A DNA stretch of 64,000 nucleotides from contig NZ_JAAOWU010000006.1 of NCBI RefSeq assembly GCF_013778505.1, forward strand, positions 1-64,000. Reading direction: 5' to 3'. Below the pieces are notes generated by a model that was not told the DNA's origin, ran no database searches, and saw only the letters and a program-made list of their open reading frames with translations. The DNA comes from Pseudomonas sivasensis. GTDB lineage: Bacteria > Pseudomonadota > Gammaproteobacteria > Pseudomonadales > Pseudomonadaceae. The position numbers and the translations under genes are program-made. Positions 29,555 to 39,060 of this stretch are shown here, piece after piece. How positions within the stretch are numbered: position 1 is the first letter of the stretch; each line of letters begins with the position of its first letter.

Positions 29555-30470
29555 ATGGATACATCGATCCGTCGCGGTTCTTGGGAAATGGTTGCCGCCA
29601 TGCTCATCTCGGGCACCATTGGCTGGTTTGTGCTGGTTTGTGCTGGTGTCGGGCGTGTCGGTGATTGAGGTGGTGTTCTGGCGCTGTGTGATCGGTGGGC
29701 TCACGTTACTGCTGGTCTGCGCGGTGCTGGGTTATCTGCGCCTGGACCTGCTCAGTTGGGCCCGGCTCGGGCTGGCGATGCTCAGCGGCGTGGCCATCGT
29801 CGGTAATTGGTTACTGTTATTTGAATCCTATTCCCGCGCATCCATCGCCATCAGTACGGCGGTGTACAACGTTCAGCCGTTCCTGTTGGTCATGCTGGCG
29901 GCGCTGTTTCTCGGTGAAAAAATCACCTTACAGAAACTGGCCTGGCTGAGTGTGGCGTTTATGGGGATGCTGGCGATTGTCACTGCCCATGGCGAGCAGC
30001 AGAGCGGTGGCGGGGACTATTTGACGGGAATCGTCCTGGCGTTGGGCGCAGCGTTTTTGTATGCCGTAGCGGCATTGATCATCAAGCGCTTGAAGGACGT
30101 ACCGCCGCATTTGATGGCGTTGATCCAAGTGATTACCGGTGCGCTACTACTGGCGCCGCTGGTGCCTTGGAATAGCCTGCCGCAGGCGAGTAATGCCTGG
30201 TCGGCATTGGTGGCCCTGGGCGTTGTGCATACCGGGTTGATGTATGTGTTGCTGTACGGGGCGATCCAGAAACTGCCGACGGCCATCACCGGCGCGCTGT
30301 CGTTTATCTACCCGATAGCGGCGATCGTCGTCGATTGGATTGCCTTTGGCCACCGCCTGGGCTGGCTGCAATGGCTGGGGGTGGCGGCTATTCTGCTGGC
30401 GGCTGCCGGGTTGCAGCGGGGCTGGTGGTGGCCCCGCTCCCGCAGGGTTAGTGCGTGCCCTGAAAGATGA
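29555..30470 (+). pseudogene. EamA/DMT-family transporter gene broken by 10-bp duplication
   Basis: ATG 29555 follows GAGGAG at 8 bases and encodes MDTSIRRGSWEMVAAMLISG. A perfect 10-bp tandem copy, CTGGTTTGTG at 29623-29632 and 29633-29642, throws the frame off so that it stops at 29668 after 37 codons. Removing one copy gives ISGTIGWFVLVSGVSVIEVV and restores an unbroken transporter of about 300 residues to 30470 with ten hydrophobic segments and two EamA repeats (SRASIAISTAVYNVQPFLLV; THGEQQ loop; GALSFIYPIAAIVVDWIAFG). Loss of a single copy by slippage would repair it. A shorter reading from 29592 lacks the first membrane segment. The end overlaps the convergent rlhA gene by 23 bases. Confidence 0.85.
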
Positions 30471-32427
30471 TCTTATCCGGGTTGAAATGCTCCACCACGC
30501 TGCCCGGCTGCGGCAAGCCAAGGATATGCCCCTTGATCTTGCCCACCACATGCATCTCGCACGGCTTGCAGTCGAACTTCAGCGTCAGCACTTCGTCGCC
30601 ATGGATCAATTGCATCGGCGCGACCTTGGTTTTCACGCCCGTCACACCCTTGGCCTGTTTAGGGCAGAGGTTGAACGAGAAGCGCAGGCAGTGCTTGGTG
30701 ATCATCACCGGTACTTCGCCGGTTTCTTCATGGGCTTCAAAGGCAGCGTCGATCATCTGGACGCCGTGACGATGATAGAAGTCGCGGGCCTTCTGGTTGT
30801 AGACGTTAGCCAGGAACGACAGGTGCGCTTCCGGGTAAACCGGCGGCGGCGTGGTCTCGGCCTTGCGTCCACCACGGGGGTGAGCCGCGACACGGGCCGC
30901 AGTCAGCGTTTCGATCACTTCGCGGCGCAATGCCTTGAGCTGCGAGTTGGGGACGAAGAACGCCTGTGGCGCGTCCAGCTCGATATTCGTCGCGTGATAC
31001 TCGGTAGTCCCGAGTTGGCCAAGCAGGTCGCGCAGGGTATCCAGCGCCTGCTCCGGCTTGTTGGCCGCGCCGAACGGGCCGGGCAGGGTGACGCTGGCGC
31101 TGATGCCTTCTTCACTGGTAGCTGTGATTTCCAGCTGGTCTTCACGCAGGCGCGCGACCCACGACAGGCCGATACGGCGCTCCGCCGAGGTCTTGAGCAG
31201 CGCTTGTTGCCAGTTATGGTCCAGGTTGCGGTTCAGCGGATGGTGCGGGCGCAACTGGTGCAGACCGGCCGGCATTTCGTTCGGCTCGACGCGGTAGCGA
31301 TAGCGCTTCTGGCCGTCTTCCTCGAACTCGCCCTTGGGTTCGGCGATGTTGGCGCGAAAACCCACCACTTCGCGTTTGACCAGCACGTTCAAACCGTCAC
31401 CGTTGGACAACGGCTCATGGGTGACCACTTGCAGATCGCGCTTGCCGGCTTTTTCCACCGTACCGACCGGCAGGCCGGTGAAGGTCGGCGTGTCGAAGGC
31501 GCCGATGTCGATCTTGCGGTCGCTGACGAAATAGTCGGTGCTGCCACGGTGGAAGGTTTTTTCCGGGTCAGGCAGGAAAAAGTGCACGGTGCGGCCGCTG
31601 GAAGCGCGGGCCAGGTCTGTGCGGTCTTCAAGCACGTCGTCGAGGCGCTGGCGGTAATAGGCGGTGATGTTCTTCACATAGCCCATGTCCTTGTAGCGGC
31701 CTTCGATCTTGAACGAACGCACACCGGCTTCGACGAGGGCGCGGATGTTGGCGCTCTGGTTGTTGTCTTTCATCGACAGCAGGTGCTTTTCAAAGGCCAC
31801 GACGCGGCCCTGATCGTCTTTCAAGGTGTACGGCAGGCGGCAAGCCTGGGAGCAATCGCCACGGTTGGCGCTGCGGCCATTTTGCGCGTGGGAGATGTTG
31901 CACTGCCCGGAGAACGCCACGCACAGGGCGCCGTGGATAAAGAACTCGATGGCGGCATCAGTCTCGTCGGCGATGGCGCGGATTTCCTGCAGGTTCAGCT
32001 CACGGGCCAAGACCAACTGCGAGAAACCGGCCTGGTCGAGAAACTTCGCGCGGGCCAGGGTGCGGATATCGGTTTGGGTGCTGGCGTGCAGCTCGATGGG
32101 CGGAATATCCAGCTCCATCACACCCAGGTCTTGCACGATCAACGCGTCAACACCGGCGTCGTAGAGCTGATGGATCAGCTTGCGCGCGGGTTCCAGTTCG
32201 TTGTCATGCAAGATCGTGTTGATCGTGGTGAAGACGCGCGCATGGTAACGGTGGGCGAACTCTACCAACTGAGCGATATCGCTCACGTCATTACACGCGT
32301 TATGACGGGCGCCGAAACTTGGGCCGCCGATGTAGATGGCGTCGGCGCCATGCAGGATCGCCTCCCGCGCGATGGCGACATCGCGGGCAGGGCTGAGCAA
32401 TTCCAGGTGATGCTTGGGCATGGACAT
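30448..32427 (-). CDS. rlhA: Peptidase U32-type 23S rRNA C2501 hydroxylase RlhA-like
   Basis: A 659-residue protein beginning MSMPKHHLELLSPARDVAIA. It carries the U32 family core: GADAIYIGGPSFGARHNACN, IEFFIHGALCVAFSGQCNIS and NRGDCSQACRLPY, whose cysteines are those expected to hold an Fe-S cluster. Length and the conserved collagenase-like C-terminal domain match E. coli RlhA (YdcP), which hydroxylates cytidine 2501 of 23S rRNA using prephenate-linked chemistry. The start at 32427 is supported by the family N-terminus; the codon has no good Shine-Dalgarno sequence and ATG 32421 is also possible. Cytoplasmic. Confidence 0.9.
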   Translation of the reverse strand: MSMPKHHLELLSPARDVAIAREAILHGADAIYIGGPSFGARHNACNDVSDIAQLVEFAHRYHARVFTTINTILHDNELEPARKLIHQLYDAGVDALIVQDLGVMELDIPPIELHASTQTDIRTLARAKFLDQAGFSQLVLARELNLQEIRAIADETDAAIEFFIHGALCVAFSGQCNISHAQNGRSANRGDCSQACRLPYTLKDDQGRVVAFEKHLLSMKDNNQSANIRALVEAGVRSFKIEGRYKDMGYVKNITAYYRQRLDDVLEDRTDLARASSGRTVHFFLPDPEKTFHRGSTDYFVSDRKIDIGAFDTPTFTGLPVGTVEKAGKRDLQVVTHEPLSNGDGLNVLVKREVVGFRANIAEPKGEFEEDGQKRYRYRVEPNEMPAGLHQLRPHHPLNRNLDHNWQQALLKTSAERRIGLSWVARLREDQLEITATSEEGISASVTLPGPFGAANKPEQALDTLRDLLGQLGTTEYHATNIELDAPQAFFVPNSQLKALRREVIETLTAARVAAHPRGGRKAETTPPPVYPEAHLSFLANVYNQKARDFYHRHGVQMIDAAFEAHEETGEVPVMITKHCLRFSFNLCPKQAKGVTGVKTKVAPMQLIHGDEVLTLKFDCKPCEMHVVGKIKGHILGLPQPGSVVEHFNPDKIIFQGTH

Positions 32428-32497
32428 AGTTTTTTTAGTCAGGCTTGTCACGGTTGAGGCGCGCATTGTAGCTGTGAAATGCCTGACCGGCATCAAC

Positions 32498-32878
32498 TCA
32501 GGCCTGGGCGGCCATCGCGGTCACTTCCACGCGCATGCCTTCTACCGCCAATGCAGCAACGCCAACCGCCGCACGCACGGGCCAGGGCTTGGCAAAGAAG
32601 CGTTTGTAGACTTCATTAAAGGCCGCACGATCGGCCATATCCGTCAGATAAATGGTCAGGTGCATTACCCGATCCATGGAGCTGCCGGCCTTTTCCAGCG
32701 CGACTTTCAGCGCTTGCAGGGTGCATTCGCATTGCAGGGAGATATCGCCCAGCTCCAGGCTGCCGTCGGCGCGGGTCGGGATCTGGGTGGAGACCAGGAT
32801 ACCGTTGAAGCCAATTACGTCGGATGAGATGGAGTCAGCATCAGGATCGGGGGTGTAGGACAGGTCGTGGTTGGCCAT
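32498..32878 (-). CDS. RidA/YjgF/UK114-family protein
   Basis: A 126-residue protein starting MANHDLSYTPDPDADSISSD. It has the trimeric Rid fold signature near the end (YKRFFAKPWPVRAAVGVAAL, then VEVTAMAAQA); Arg in PVRAAV is where the enamine/imine-binding Arg lies. The family hydrolyses reactive enamines made by PLP enzymes, but several subfamilies lack that activity. ATG 32878 follows GAGAGG at 6 bases; the longer reading to 32980 has no family match. It lies upstream of rlhA on the same strand, so they may be transcribed together. Confidence 0.88.
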   Translation of the reverse strand: MANHDLSYTPDPDADSISSDVIGFNGILVSTQIPTRADGSLELGDISLQCECTLQALKVALEKAGSSMDRVMHLTIYLTDMADRAAFNEVYKRFFAKPWPVRAAVGVAALAVEGMRVEVTAMAAQA

Positions 32879-33058
32879 GGGCGCCTCTCGTTGGCAGGTT
32901 GCAAAGGCGCCCATGGTCCCCGAAAACAGCCGCGCGGGCAAACCGCAATGCGCGGCTTTTTGACGCCAGAAAATAAACATTAAAAACCGCGTAAAGTCGC
33001 GTATTCAGCCGCCGATAGCCAGTTACAGACAGCTTCTTCGCACGGTTGAGGGTACGTC

Positions 33059-34414
33059 ATGTTCAATAAAGCAGTTAAAACAGAACTGGCGGCCAGGACG
33101 GCCGAAGTCACCGAATACAAAGGACTGTTTACTGCACTCGAACGCTCCATGGCCGTGGTCGAATTTGACCTCAATGGCAAGGTGTTGAGTGCTAACGACA
33201 ACTTCCTGAGGACGCTGGGTTACAGCCGTGAGCAACTGCTCGGCAAATCCCATCGTGATTTCTGCTTGCCAGCGCTGACCAGCAGCTCGGCCTATGGCCA
33301 GTTCTGGGCTGACCTCAAGGCCGGAAAGTTCGTGTCAGGTACGTTTAAGCGGGTGGACTCCCAAGGCAGGACTATCTGGCTTGAGGCCAGCTACAACCCG
33401 GTGCTGGATGAGCGTGGCCAGGTGTTGAAAGTGGTCAAGTACGCGTTGGACGTCACTGCCAAGGTTGAACAGGAAGCCGCTACGCGCAGCAAACTGACGG
33501 CGTTGGACCGGGCGATGGCCGTTATCGAATTCGATTTGAACGGGCAGGTACTGGACGCCAACGACAACTTCCAGAACGTCATGGGGTATTCGCTGGCCGA
33601 GCTCAAAGGCAAACACCACCGCCTGTTTTGCGAACCGGCCCTGATCAACAGCCATGAGTACGCGGACTTTTGGCGGCGCTTGAACAATGGCGAATTCTTC
33701 ACCGGGCAATTCAAGCGCCTTGGCAAACATGGCCGGGTCGTGTGGCTCGAAGCGAGTTACAACCCGGTCTACGACGGCGACGGCAAGCTGATCAAGATCG
33801 TCAAGTTCGCCAGCGACATCACCGAACGTGTAGAGAAGTTCGAAGAAGACTCCCGTGGCGCCTCCCGTGCTTACCACATCTCGTCCGAGACCGAACGGTT
33901 TGCCGAGCACGGCACCCAGGTTATCCAGGAAACCGCCACGGAGATGCGCCGGATTGCCGAAAACATCGGCTCATCCGCGCGCCTGGTCGGGCAGTTGGGC
34001 GATCGTTCCGAGCAAATTACCGCCATCGTCAACACCATTCGTGGCATCGCCGACCAGACCAACCTGCTGGCGCTCAACGCCGCCATCGAGGCCGCAAGGG
34101 CCGGCGACCAAGGCCGTGGCTTTGCGGTGGTGGCCGATGAGGTCAGGCAACTGGCCGGGCGTACCAGTCGCTCCACAGCGGAAATCGCCGAGATGATCGG
34201 CATGATCCTTTCGGAAACCCGCGACGCAGTGACCAGCATGAACGCCACCCAGGAAGGCGCACAACGCGGCGTCCAGTTGGCGGACCAGGCGGGTTCGGTG
34301 ATCTTGCAGATTCGCACCAGCACCAGCGATGCGGTGCAGGCGGTGAGTATGTTTGCGTCGAAGCTGGATGAGTCGGAGGTGATTCCCAAGACTGCCATAG
34401 GCTGGGTTGGCTAA
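33059..34414 (+). CDS. Soluble tandem-PAS methyl-accepting chemotaxis protein, BdlA-like
   Basis: A 451-residue receptor with no transmembrane segment. Two near-repeated PAS domains span about residues 25-140 and 150-265: [20 protein letters not shown] and [20 protein letters not shown], each ending in a WLEASYNPV block. The C-terminal signalling domain has the conserved hairpin tip [19 protein letters not shown] and [18 protein letters not shown]. The architecture is that of P. aeruginosa BdlA, which links nutrient or redox cues to biofilm dispersion; other Pseudomonas paralogues exist, so orthology is not certain. TTGAGGG lies before the ATG. Confidence 0.88.
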   Translation: MFNKAVKTELAARTAEVTEYKGLFTALERSMAVVEFDLNGKVLSANDNFLRTLGYSREQLLGKSHRDFCLPALTSSSAYGQFWADLKAGKFVSGTFKRVDSQGRTIWLEASYNPVLDERGQVLKVVKYALDVTAKVEQEAATRSKLTALDRAMAVIEFDLNGQVLDANDNFQNVMGYSLAELKGKHHRLFCEPALINSHEYADFWRRLNNGEFFTGQFKRLGKHGRVVWLEASYNPVYDGDGKLIKIVKFASDITERVEKFEEDSRGASRAYHISSETERFAEHGTQVIQETATEMRRIAENIGSSARLVGQLGDRSEQITAIVNTIRGIADQTNLLALNAAIEAARAGDQGRGFAVVADEVRQLAGRTSRSTAEIAEMIGMILSETRDAVTSMNATQEGAQRGVQLADQAGSVILQIRTSTSDAVQAVSMFASKLDESEVIPKTAIGWVG

Positions 34415-34597
34415 TCGCTGGCTCGCTGTTGATGTTGGTCTCAGGCTTGCTTTTGGGGCTCTTTTCCAAAAGTGAGCCGCCGTTACCTAGATAGTGGATA
34501 GGTACACCGAACGGCCGCTGTCGCGGGCAAGCCAGCGCTCACGTTTTACGGCGGATTTTTTTGTGGGGGCGTCCTTGAGCGCTGGGCTTAGCTGAAC

Positions 34598-35707
34598 TCA
34601 ATGCGCCAAACCCTGCAGCGCGATCCCCATCGGAAACGGTGCCTGGTGGGTTGCTGCCTTCATTTGGTTGCGATAACCCAGCGGGCTGGTGCCCAGTTGT
34701 TTTTGGAAAGCGCGCCGCATGCGCTCTTCACGGCCGAAACCAACCGTTTGCGCGATCCGCTTGATGGGTTCACTCGTGGTGGCCAACACCCGGCAGGCGG
34801 CTTCCAAGCGCAAACTCTCCACCGCCTGTGCGGGCGTATCGCCCGTGGCGGCGACATAGGCTCGCGCAAAGTGACGCGGGCTCATGCCGAATTGCTCGGC
34901 CAAGCGCTCCACGCGTAGATCACCGTTCAAGTTGCCCGCAATCCACGCATGCAAGCGCGCCAGGCGTACATCGGGATCAGTGCGCAGAGCGGTGGACTGG
35001 GCTTTGAGCGAAGCGCTCAACTGCGGTTGCTCGGCCGAGCGCCACAGGAACACGGTGAAATAGCGCGCCAATGACAGCGCCGCGTCGGCCCCCAGATCCT
35101 GCTCGACCAGTCCCAACGCCAAGTCGATGCCTGCGGTGGCTCCGCCGCACGTCCACAAGTTGCGGTCATGCAGGTACAACGCGTCGGTCTGGCAGATGAC
35201 CTTGGGGTAACGTGCCTGCAATGCTTCGGCGAACTTCCAGTGGGTCACTACGTTGCGCCCATCGAGCAAACCGGCGGCGGCCAATGCGAAGGCGCCGGTG
35301 CCGATTGAACAGAGGCGACGGATCGCCGGGGCGCGGCCGCGCAGCCAGGCGCAGGCATGCTCGTTGGCTTCCAGGGCGTCCATGCCGGGGCCGCCCGCGA
35401 CGATCAGCGTATCAATGTCGGGTGCTTGTTGATCGATTTGTTCCAGTGACTGGGTGCTGGCGCTGATCCCCGACACCGAGCTGACCTGGCCTCCAAACGG
35501 TGAAGCAAGCAGCAACCGATACGGCGCCTGTGTGGCAAACGCGCCGCCCAGCAGGCGTGGAATCGCGGCAAACACCTCCAGCGGTCCAGCGGCGTTGAGC
35601 AGCAGCAAGTCATCGAACGCTAGCACCACCACCGTGCGCACAGCGATGTCCGACGTGGCAGTAAAGGAGGGGTGTTTGGCATGGAGCGGCACGGCGAGCC
35701 TCGACAT
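34598..35707 (-). CDS. GlxA-type AraC-family transcriptional regulator
   Basis: A 369-residue regulator. The N-terminal DJ-1/PfpI-like domain (VVVLAFDDLLLLNAAGPLEV, then IDTLIVAGGPGMDAL and RRLCSIGTGAFALAAAGLLD) is followed by a C-terminal AraC DNA-binding pair (LAEQFGMSPRHFARAY and RIAQTVGFGREERMRRAF). Such GATase-1-like regulators control catabolic operons for carnitine, arginine or other compounds. The start at 35707 gives a natural N-terminus but has no Shine-Dalgarno and is only 33 bases from the divergent transporter gene; an internal start is possible. It may regulate the neighbouring sulfonate-type genes. Confidence 0.85.
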   Translation of the reverse strand: MSRLAVPLHAKHPSFTATSDIAVRTVVVLAFDDLLLLNAAGPLEVFAAIPRLLGGAFATQAPYRLLLASPFGGQVSSVSGISASTQSLEQIDQQAPDIDTLIVAGGPGMDALEANEHACAWLRGRAPAIRRLCSIGTGAFALAAAGLLDGRNVVTHWKFAEALQARYPKVICQTDALYLHDRNLWTCGGATAGIDLALGLVEQDLGADAALSLARYFTVFLWRSAEQPQLSASLKAQSTALRTDPDVRLARLHAWIAGNLNGDLRVERLAEQFGMSPRHFARAYVAATGDTPAQAVESLRLEAACRVLATTSEPIKRIAQTVGFGREERMRRAFQKQLGTSPLGYRNQMKAATHQAPFPMGIALQGLAH

Positions 35708-35739
35708 ACTGGATTCAACGCAAAAATGAGGGAAAGACA

Positions 35740-36714
35740 ATGACGTTAAAACCGGGTGCTGCCAAGTACGCTGTACGACAACGCTTGGCCGGGCTGGTGT
35801 ACTGGGCTGCGTTGTTGATCGTGCAACCGGTGTCGGCTGCGCTGCATGTGGGTGACCAAAGCGGTTTGACCCAAGCCATGCTGCACGCGGCGGGGGAGGA
35901 TGCGGGGCTGTCGGGAACGTTGGTGTGGCATCCATTCACCGCAGGTACCACGCTGCTGGAAGCCCTGAGCGCTGGAGCCATCGACCTGGGTGTGGTCGGC
36001 AACGCGCCGCCGGTTTTTGCCCAGGCTGGCGGTTTTGATATCCGCATCATTGGCGTGGCGAGCGGGGCGCAGAACAATAACGCGCTGTTGTTACCTGAGG
36101 GGACCACTGTCCAGCGAGTCGCCGATCTCAAGGGCAAACGGGTCGCCGTCGCCAAGGGCACCAGCGGGCACTACCTGTTCCTGGCAGCGCTGCATCAGGC
36201 CGGGCTCACAACGCGGGACCTGAACATGATCTATGCCAGCCCCGTCGATGCACAAAACGCCTTTGCCAGTGGCCGGCTCGATGCCTGGGCAGTGTGGTAT
36301 CCCTTTGTTGGCCAAGCCACTTCGCGAGGCGCGCGGGTACTGCTGGACGGCAGCGAATGGCCGGAAACCGGGCAGAATTTTACGGTGGCGAGCCTCAAGG
36401 CTCTGGCCGACCCTGAGCGTACGGCGCAGGCCGGTGACTTGCTGGCCAGGCTCGCCCGCGCCCAAGCCTGGGCCACGGCGCATCCGGATGCCTGGGCCGA
36501 GGTATTTGCCCAGACCACGCGGCTGCCAATCGCTCTGGTGCGCGACATGCTCGCCCATCAAACCTTGCAGTACGTGCCGATTGATCCTGCCGTCATCGCC
36601 TTGCAACAGCGTCTGGCGGACCTGTTCGCCGCCGAGCGGGTGATCCCCCGTGCGCTGGACGTCGGGCAAATCTTCGACCCGCGCTTCAACAGCCTTTTAC
36701 CGACCCCCCACTGA
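35740..36714 (+). CDS. SsuA-like ABC transporter substrate-binding protein
   Basis: A 324-residue periplasmic protein: a signal peptide (LAGLVYWAALLIVQPVSA) and a mature start LHVGDQSGLTQAMLHAAGE. The core resembles SsuA/TauA-type binding proteins (TTLLEALSAGAIDLGVVGNA, VADLKGKRVAVAKGTSGHYL, GRLDAWAVWYPFVGQA). Ligands in the family are alkane- or aryl-sulfonates, sulfate esters or similar. It lacks an adjacent permease or ATPase. GAGGGAAAG lies before the ATG. A 20-codon open frame upstream ends in an ATGA overlap with this start. Confidence 0.88.
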   Translation: MTLKPGAAKYAVRQRLAGLVYWAALLIVQPVSAALHVGDQSGLTQAMLHAAGEDAGLSGTLVWHPFTAGTTLLEALSAGAIDLGVVGNAPPVFAQAGGFDIRIIGVASGAQNNNALLLPEGTTVQRVADLKGKRVAVAKGTSGHYLFLAALHQAGLTTRDLNMIYASPVDAQNAFASGRLDAWAVWYPFVGQATSRGARVLLDGSEWPETGQNFTVASLKALADPERTAQAGDLLARLARAQAWATAHPDAWAEVFAQTTRLPIALVRDMLAHQTLQYVPIDPAVIALQQRLADLFAAERVIPRALDVGQIFDPRFNSLLPTPH

Positions 36715-36777
36715 TTCGCTTATTTCTGACCTTGTCGACGTAGCCTCGGCAGGGATTCCTGCACCCGGAGAAATCTC

Positions 36778-37881
36778 ATGCACAGCACCACCCTCAAACG
36801 CCAGAAGACCGGCCTTATCACTGTCGACCACGCCCGCAGCGCGGGTGGCTACACCTTGTTCGCACCGCAAACCGCCGAGGGCAATGTGTTCCTGATCGAC
36901 ATCGACGGCGAGGTCGTGCACCGCTGGAAGCTCCCTCAGCGCCCCGGCCGCGACGCTGTGATCCTGGGCAACGGCAACCTGGGCTACAACGGCAATCACC
37001 CGGATTCCCCGGAGCTGTTTCCCGGTTGGTCGGTGTGGCACGGCGGTGCCTTCAGCGAGGTCACCCCCCAAGGCGAGGTGGTGTGGGAATACACCGATTT
37101 GCTGCACCATCACGACGCTCAATGGCTGGACAACGGCCACCTGCTGTACACCACGGTGGAACCCTTGAGTGCGGAGTTGGCCAGCCGAGTGGTCGGCGGC
37201 ATTCCCGGCAGCGAGGCGGCGGGTGGCGTGATTTATGCGGACGTGGTCAAGGAGGTTGACCGCCAAGGGCAGGTGGTCTGGGAGTGGCGCAGTTGGGAGC
37301 ATTTGCGGCCCGAGGATTACCCGCTGCACGACACATTCGAGCGTTACCACCGGCCGATGACCAACGCGGTCTCGCCGGGCAGTGACGGTAAGGTCATTCT
37401 CAGTTTGCGCAGTGTCTCTTCGGTGATTGCAATCCAGCGTGGCAGTGGCGAAGTGTTGTGGCGCCTGGGCCACGATCTGGTCGCGCAACAGCATTGCCCG
37501 ACTGAGCTGGAAAACGGCAATGTGCTGGTGTTCGACAACGGCATTTCACGCCCACATGTGAGCATGCCGCACTCGCGCATCCTGGAGATCGACCCGCACA
37601 CACAGCGTATCGAATGGCAGTACGCGGACACGCCGGGTTATGCCTTCTTCACGCCATTCATGGGCGGCGCCCAGCGTCTGCACAATGGCAACACGCTGGT
37701 GACCGAAGCCAACTTTGGCCGTCTGTTCGAAGTCACGCCAGCCGGCGAAGTGGTGTGGGAGTACATCAATCCGCACTTCGCCGCCTATCCCGATGCAGGC
37801 TCCCGGGCTTACCTGCCGGGAGAAAACAACGCGATCTTCCGTGCGCACCGTTACCAGCGCGAGGACATTGCCTGGCTGTGA
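36778..37881 (+). CDS. Arylsulfotransferase (ASST)-family protein
   Basis: A 367-residue beta-propeller-like protein with repeated blade motifs: VFLIDIDGEVVHRWKLP, FSEVTPQGEVVWEYTDLLHH, VVKEVDRQGQVVWEWRSW, ILEIDPHTQRIEWQYA and LFEVTPAGEVVWEYINPHF. This matches the arylsulfotransferase fold, in which a histidine is sulfated and the group passed between phenols; HHHDAQWLDNGHLLY resembles the histidine region. There is no signal peptide, unlike the periplasmic enterobacterial ASST. GGAG precedes the ATG. It sits between two SsuA-like genes, suggesting a role with aryl sulfate or sulfonate compounds. Confidence 0.8.
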   Translation: MHSTTLKRQKTGLITVDHARSAGGYTLFAPQTAEGNVFLIDIDGEVVHRWKLPQRPGRDAVILGNGNLGYNGNHPDSPELFPGWSVWHGGAFSEVTPQGEVVWEYTDLLHHHDAQWLDNGHLLYTTVEPLSAELASRVVGGIPGSEAAGGVIYADVVKEVDRQGQVVWEWRSWEHLRPEDYPLHDTFERYHRPMTNAVSPGSDGKVILSLRSVSSVIAIQRGSGEVLWRLGHDLVAQQHCPTELENGNVLVFDNGISRPHVSMPHSRILEIDPHTQRIEWQYADTPGYAFFTPFMGGAQRLHNGNTLVTEANFGRLFEVTPAGEVVWEYINPHFAAYPDAGSRAYLPGENNAIFRAHRYQREDIAWL

Positions 37882-37891
37882 GGGGGGAGGA

Positions 37892-38761
37892 TTACTCTTT
37901 GACGTCCATGAACTCTTCAGCCCACGCCACGTAGTTTTCCGGGAGCGTGTAAGTGTGCGTCAGTTCGGTCGCGCTGAGATTAGAGGTGCTATGGGTTAAT
38001 TGGCGCTGGGCACGCAAGCTGTCGTAAGTGGCTTTGATCGCCGCGAAATAGGCGCCATGCCCGGCAACCACCACGCGCACGCCCAGGCTCGCGAGGCGCT
38101 GGGCGTCGTTGAGCTTGGGATTGCCGTAGGTCACCAGCATCAGTGGAACGGTGAGGTTTTCTGCGATTTTTTCCAGATGCTCGAAGTCACTCACGCCCAC
38201 CATGCAGATTCCATCCGCACCGGCTTTTTGATAGGCCAGGGTGCGCTCGATCACCGCTTCGGTGGGCAACACACCCGCATTGGTCCGAGCGATGATTGAG
38301 AGTTCAGGATCGACACGGGCTTCCAGGGCGGCGCGGACTTTGCCAATGCCTTCCTCGATGGAAATCAGGTCGGTGGATTTGCGCCCGAATTGCGCCGGCA
38401 GCAGGGTGTCTTCAATCGTTAATGCGGCCACGCCGGCGCGCTCAAGCTCTTCGACGGTGCGCATCACGTTGAGGGCATTGCCGTAACCGTGGTCGGCGTC
38501 GGCGATAAACGGCAGTTGAGCGACACGCCCAATGCGCGTGGCCTGCTCAACGAACTCACTCAGCGTGATCAACGCAAAATCGGGCGCCGCCAATACCTGC
38601 AACGACGCGACTGACCCTCCCAGGATACCCACCTCAAACCCCAGGTCCGCCGCGATACGGGCGGACATGGGGTCAAATACGGAAGCAGTTTCAACGCAGC
38701 TCGGCTTGGCAAGCAATTCGCGGAAGTCACGGCGCAGCGTCGAGTGAGATTTTTTGGGCAT
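37892..38761 (-). CDS. Isocitrate lyase/PEP mutase superfamily protein, oxaloacetate decarboxylase-like
   Basis: A 289-residue TIM-barrel protein. It has the metal-binding strand [51 protein letters not shown] and [10 protein letters not shown]. Length and these motifs match P. aeruginosa PA4872, shown to be an oxaloacetate decarboxylase; the ADADHGYG loop and the QFGRKS loop (in place of the CGH loop of lyases) support that subgroup. It is convergent with the ASST gene and divergent from the second SsuA-like gene. Its link to the island is unproven. Confidence 0.82.
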   Translation of the reverse strand: MPKKSHSTLRRDFRELLAKPSCVETASVFDPMSARIAADLGFEVGILGGSVASLQVLAAPDFALITLSEFVEQATRIGRVAQLPFIADADHGYGNALNVMRTVEELERAGVAALTIEDTLLPAQFGRKSTDLISIEEGIGKVRAALEARVDPELSIIARTNAGVLPTEAVIERTLAYQKAGADGICMVGVSDFEHLEKIAENLTVPLMLVTYGNPKLNDAQRLASLGVRVVVAGHGAYFAAIKATYDSLRAQRQLTHSTSNLSATELTHTYTLPENYVAWAEEFMDVKE

Positions 38762-38780
38762 GTTCTTTCCTGGCTCTGAT

Positions 38781-38792
38781 CGTCATGTGACG
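38781..38792. promoter_or_regulatory. Dyad in divergent promoter region
   Basis: CGTCA-TG-TGACG forms a 12-bp dyad just upstream of the minus-strand gene start at 38761, of the kind bound by GntR-type regulators. The 299-bp region between the divergent genes otherwise shows no gene. Confidence 0.35.
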
Positions 38793-39060
38793 ACATATGT
38801 CTATTCGTGGTCGCGCGAGATTACCATGCAGGCAGGCCGGGGATTATGACGTTTGAGCATGGGGTATGCGCCAAACAGATGTTGCACGCTGGCGTTAAAA
38901 TGCGTAGGTGGCATTATTATAGAATTACGTTATGCGTTATCAGTATTTTACAGGTGGCTGGATGGGCCTCATCGTATGAGGCAGATTATTCCTGTGAACA
39001 CTACCGAGACCGCACGCGCGGATCGACTTGATCTGCCTGACAAGGCATCTGGAGACGAAC

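Noticed and set aside
30340..32457. 705-residue plus-strand frame opposite rlhA
   Set aside because: It mirrors the RlhA gene, lacks any domain pattern and has no start signal.
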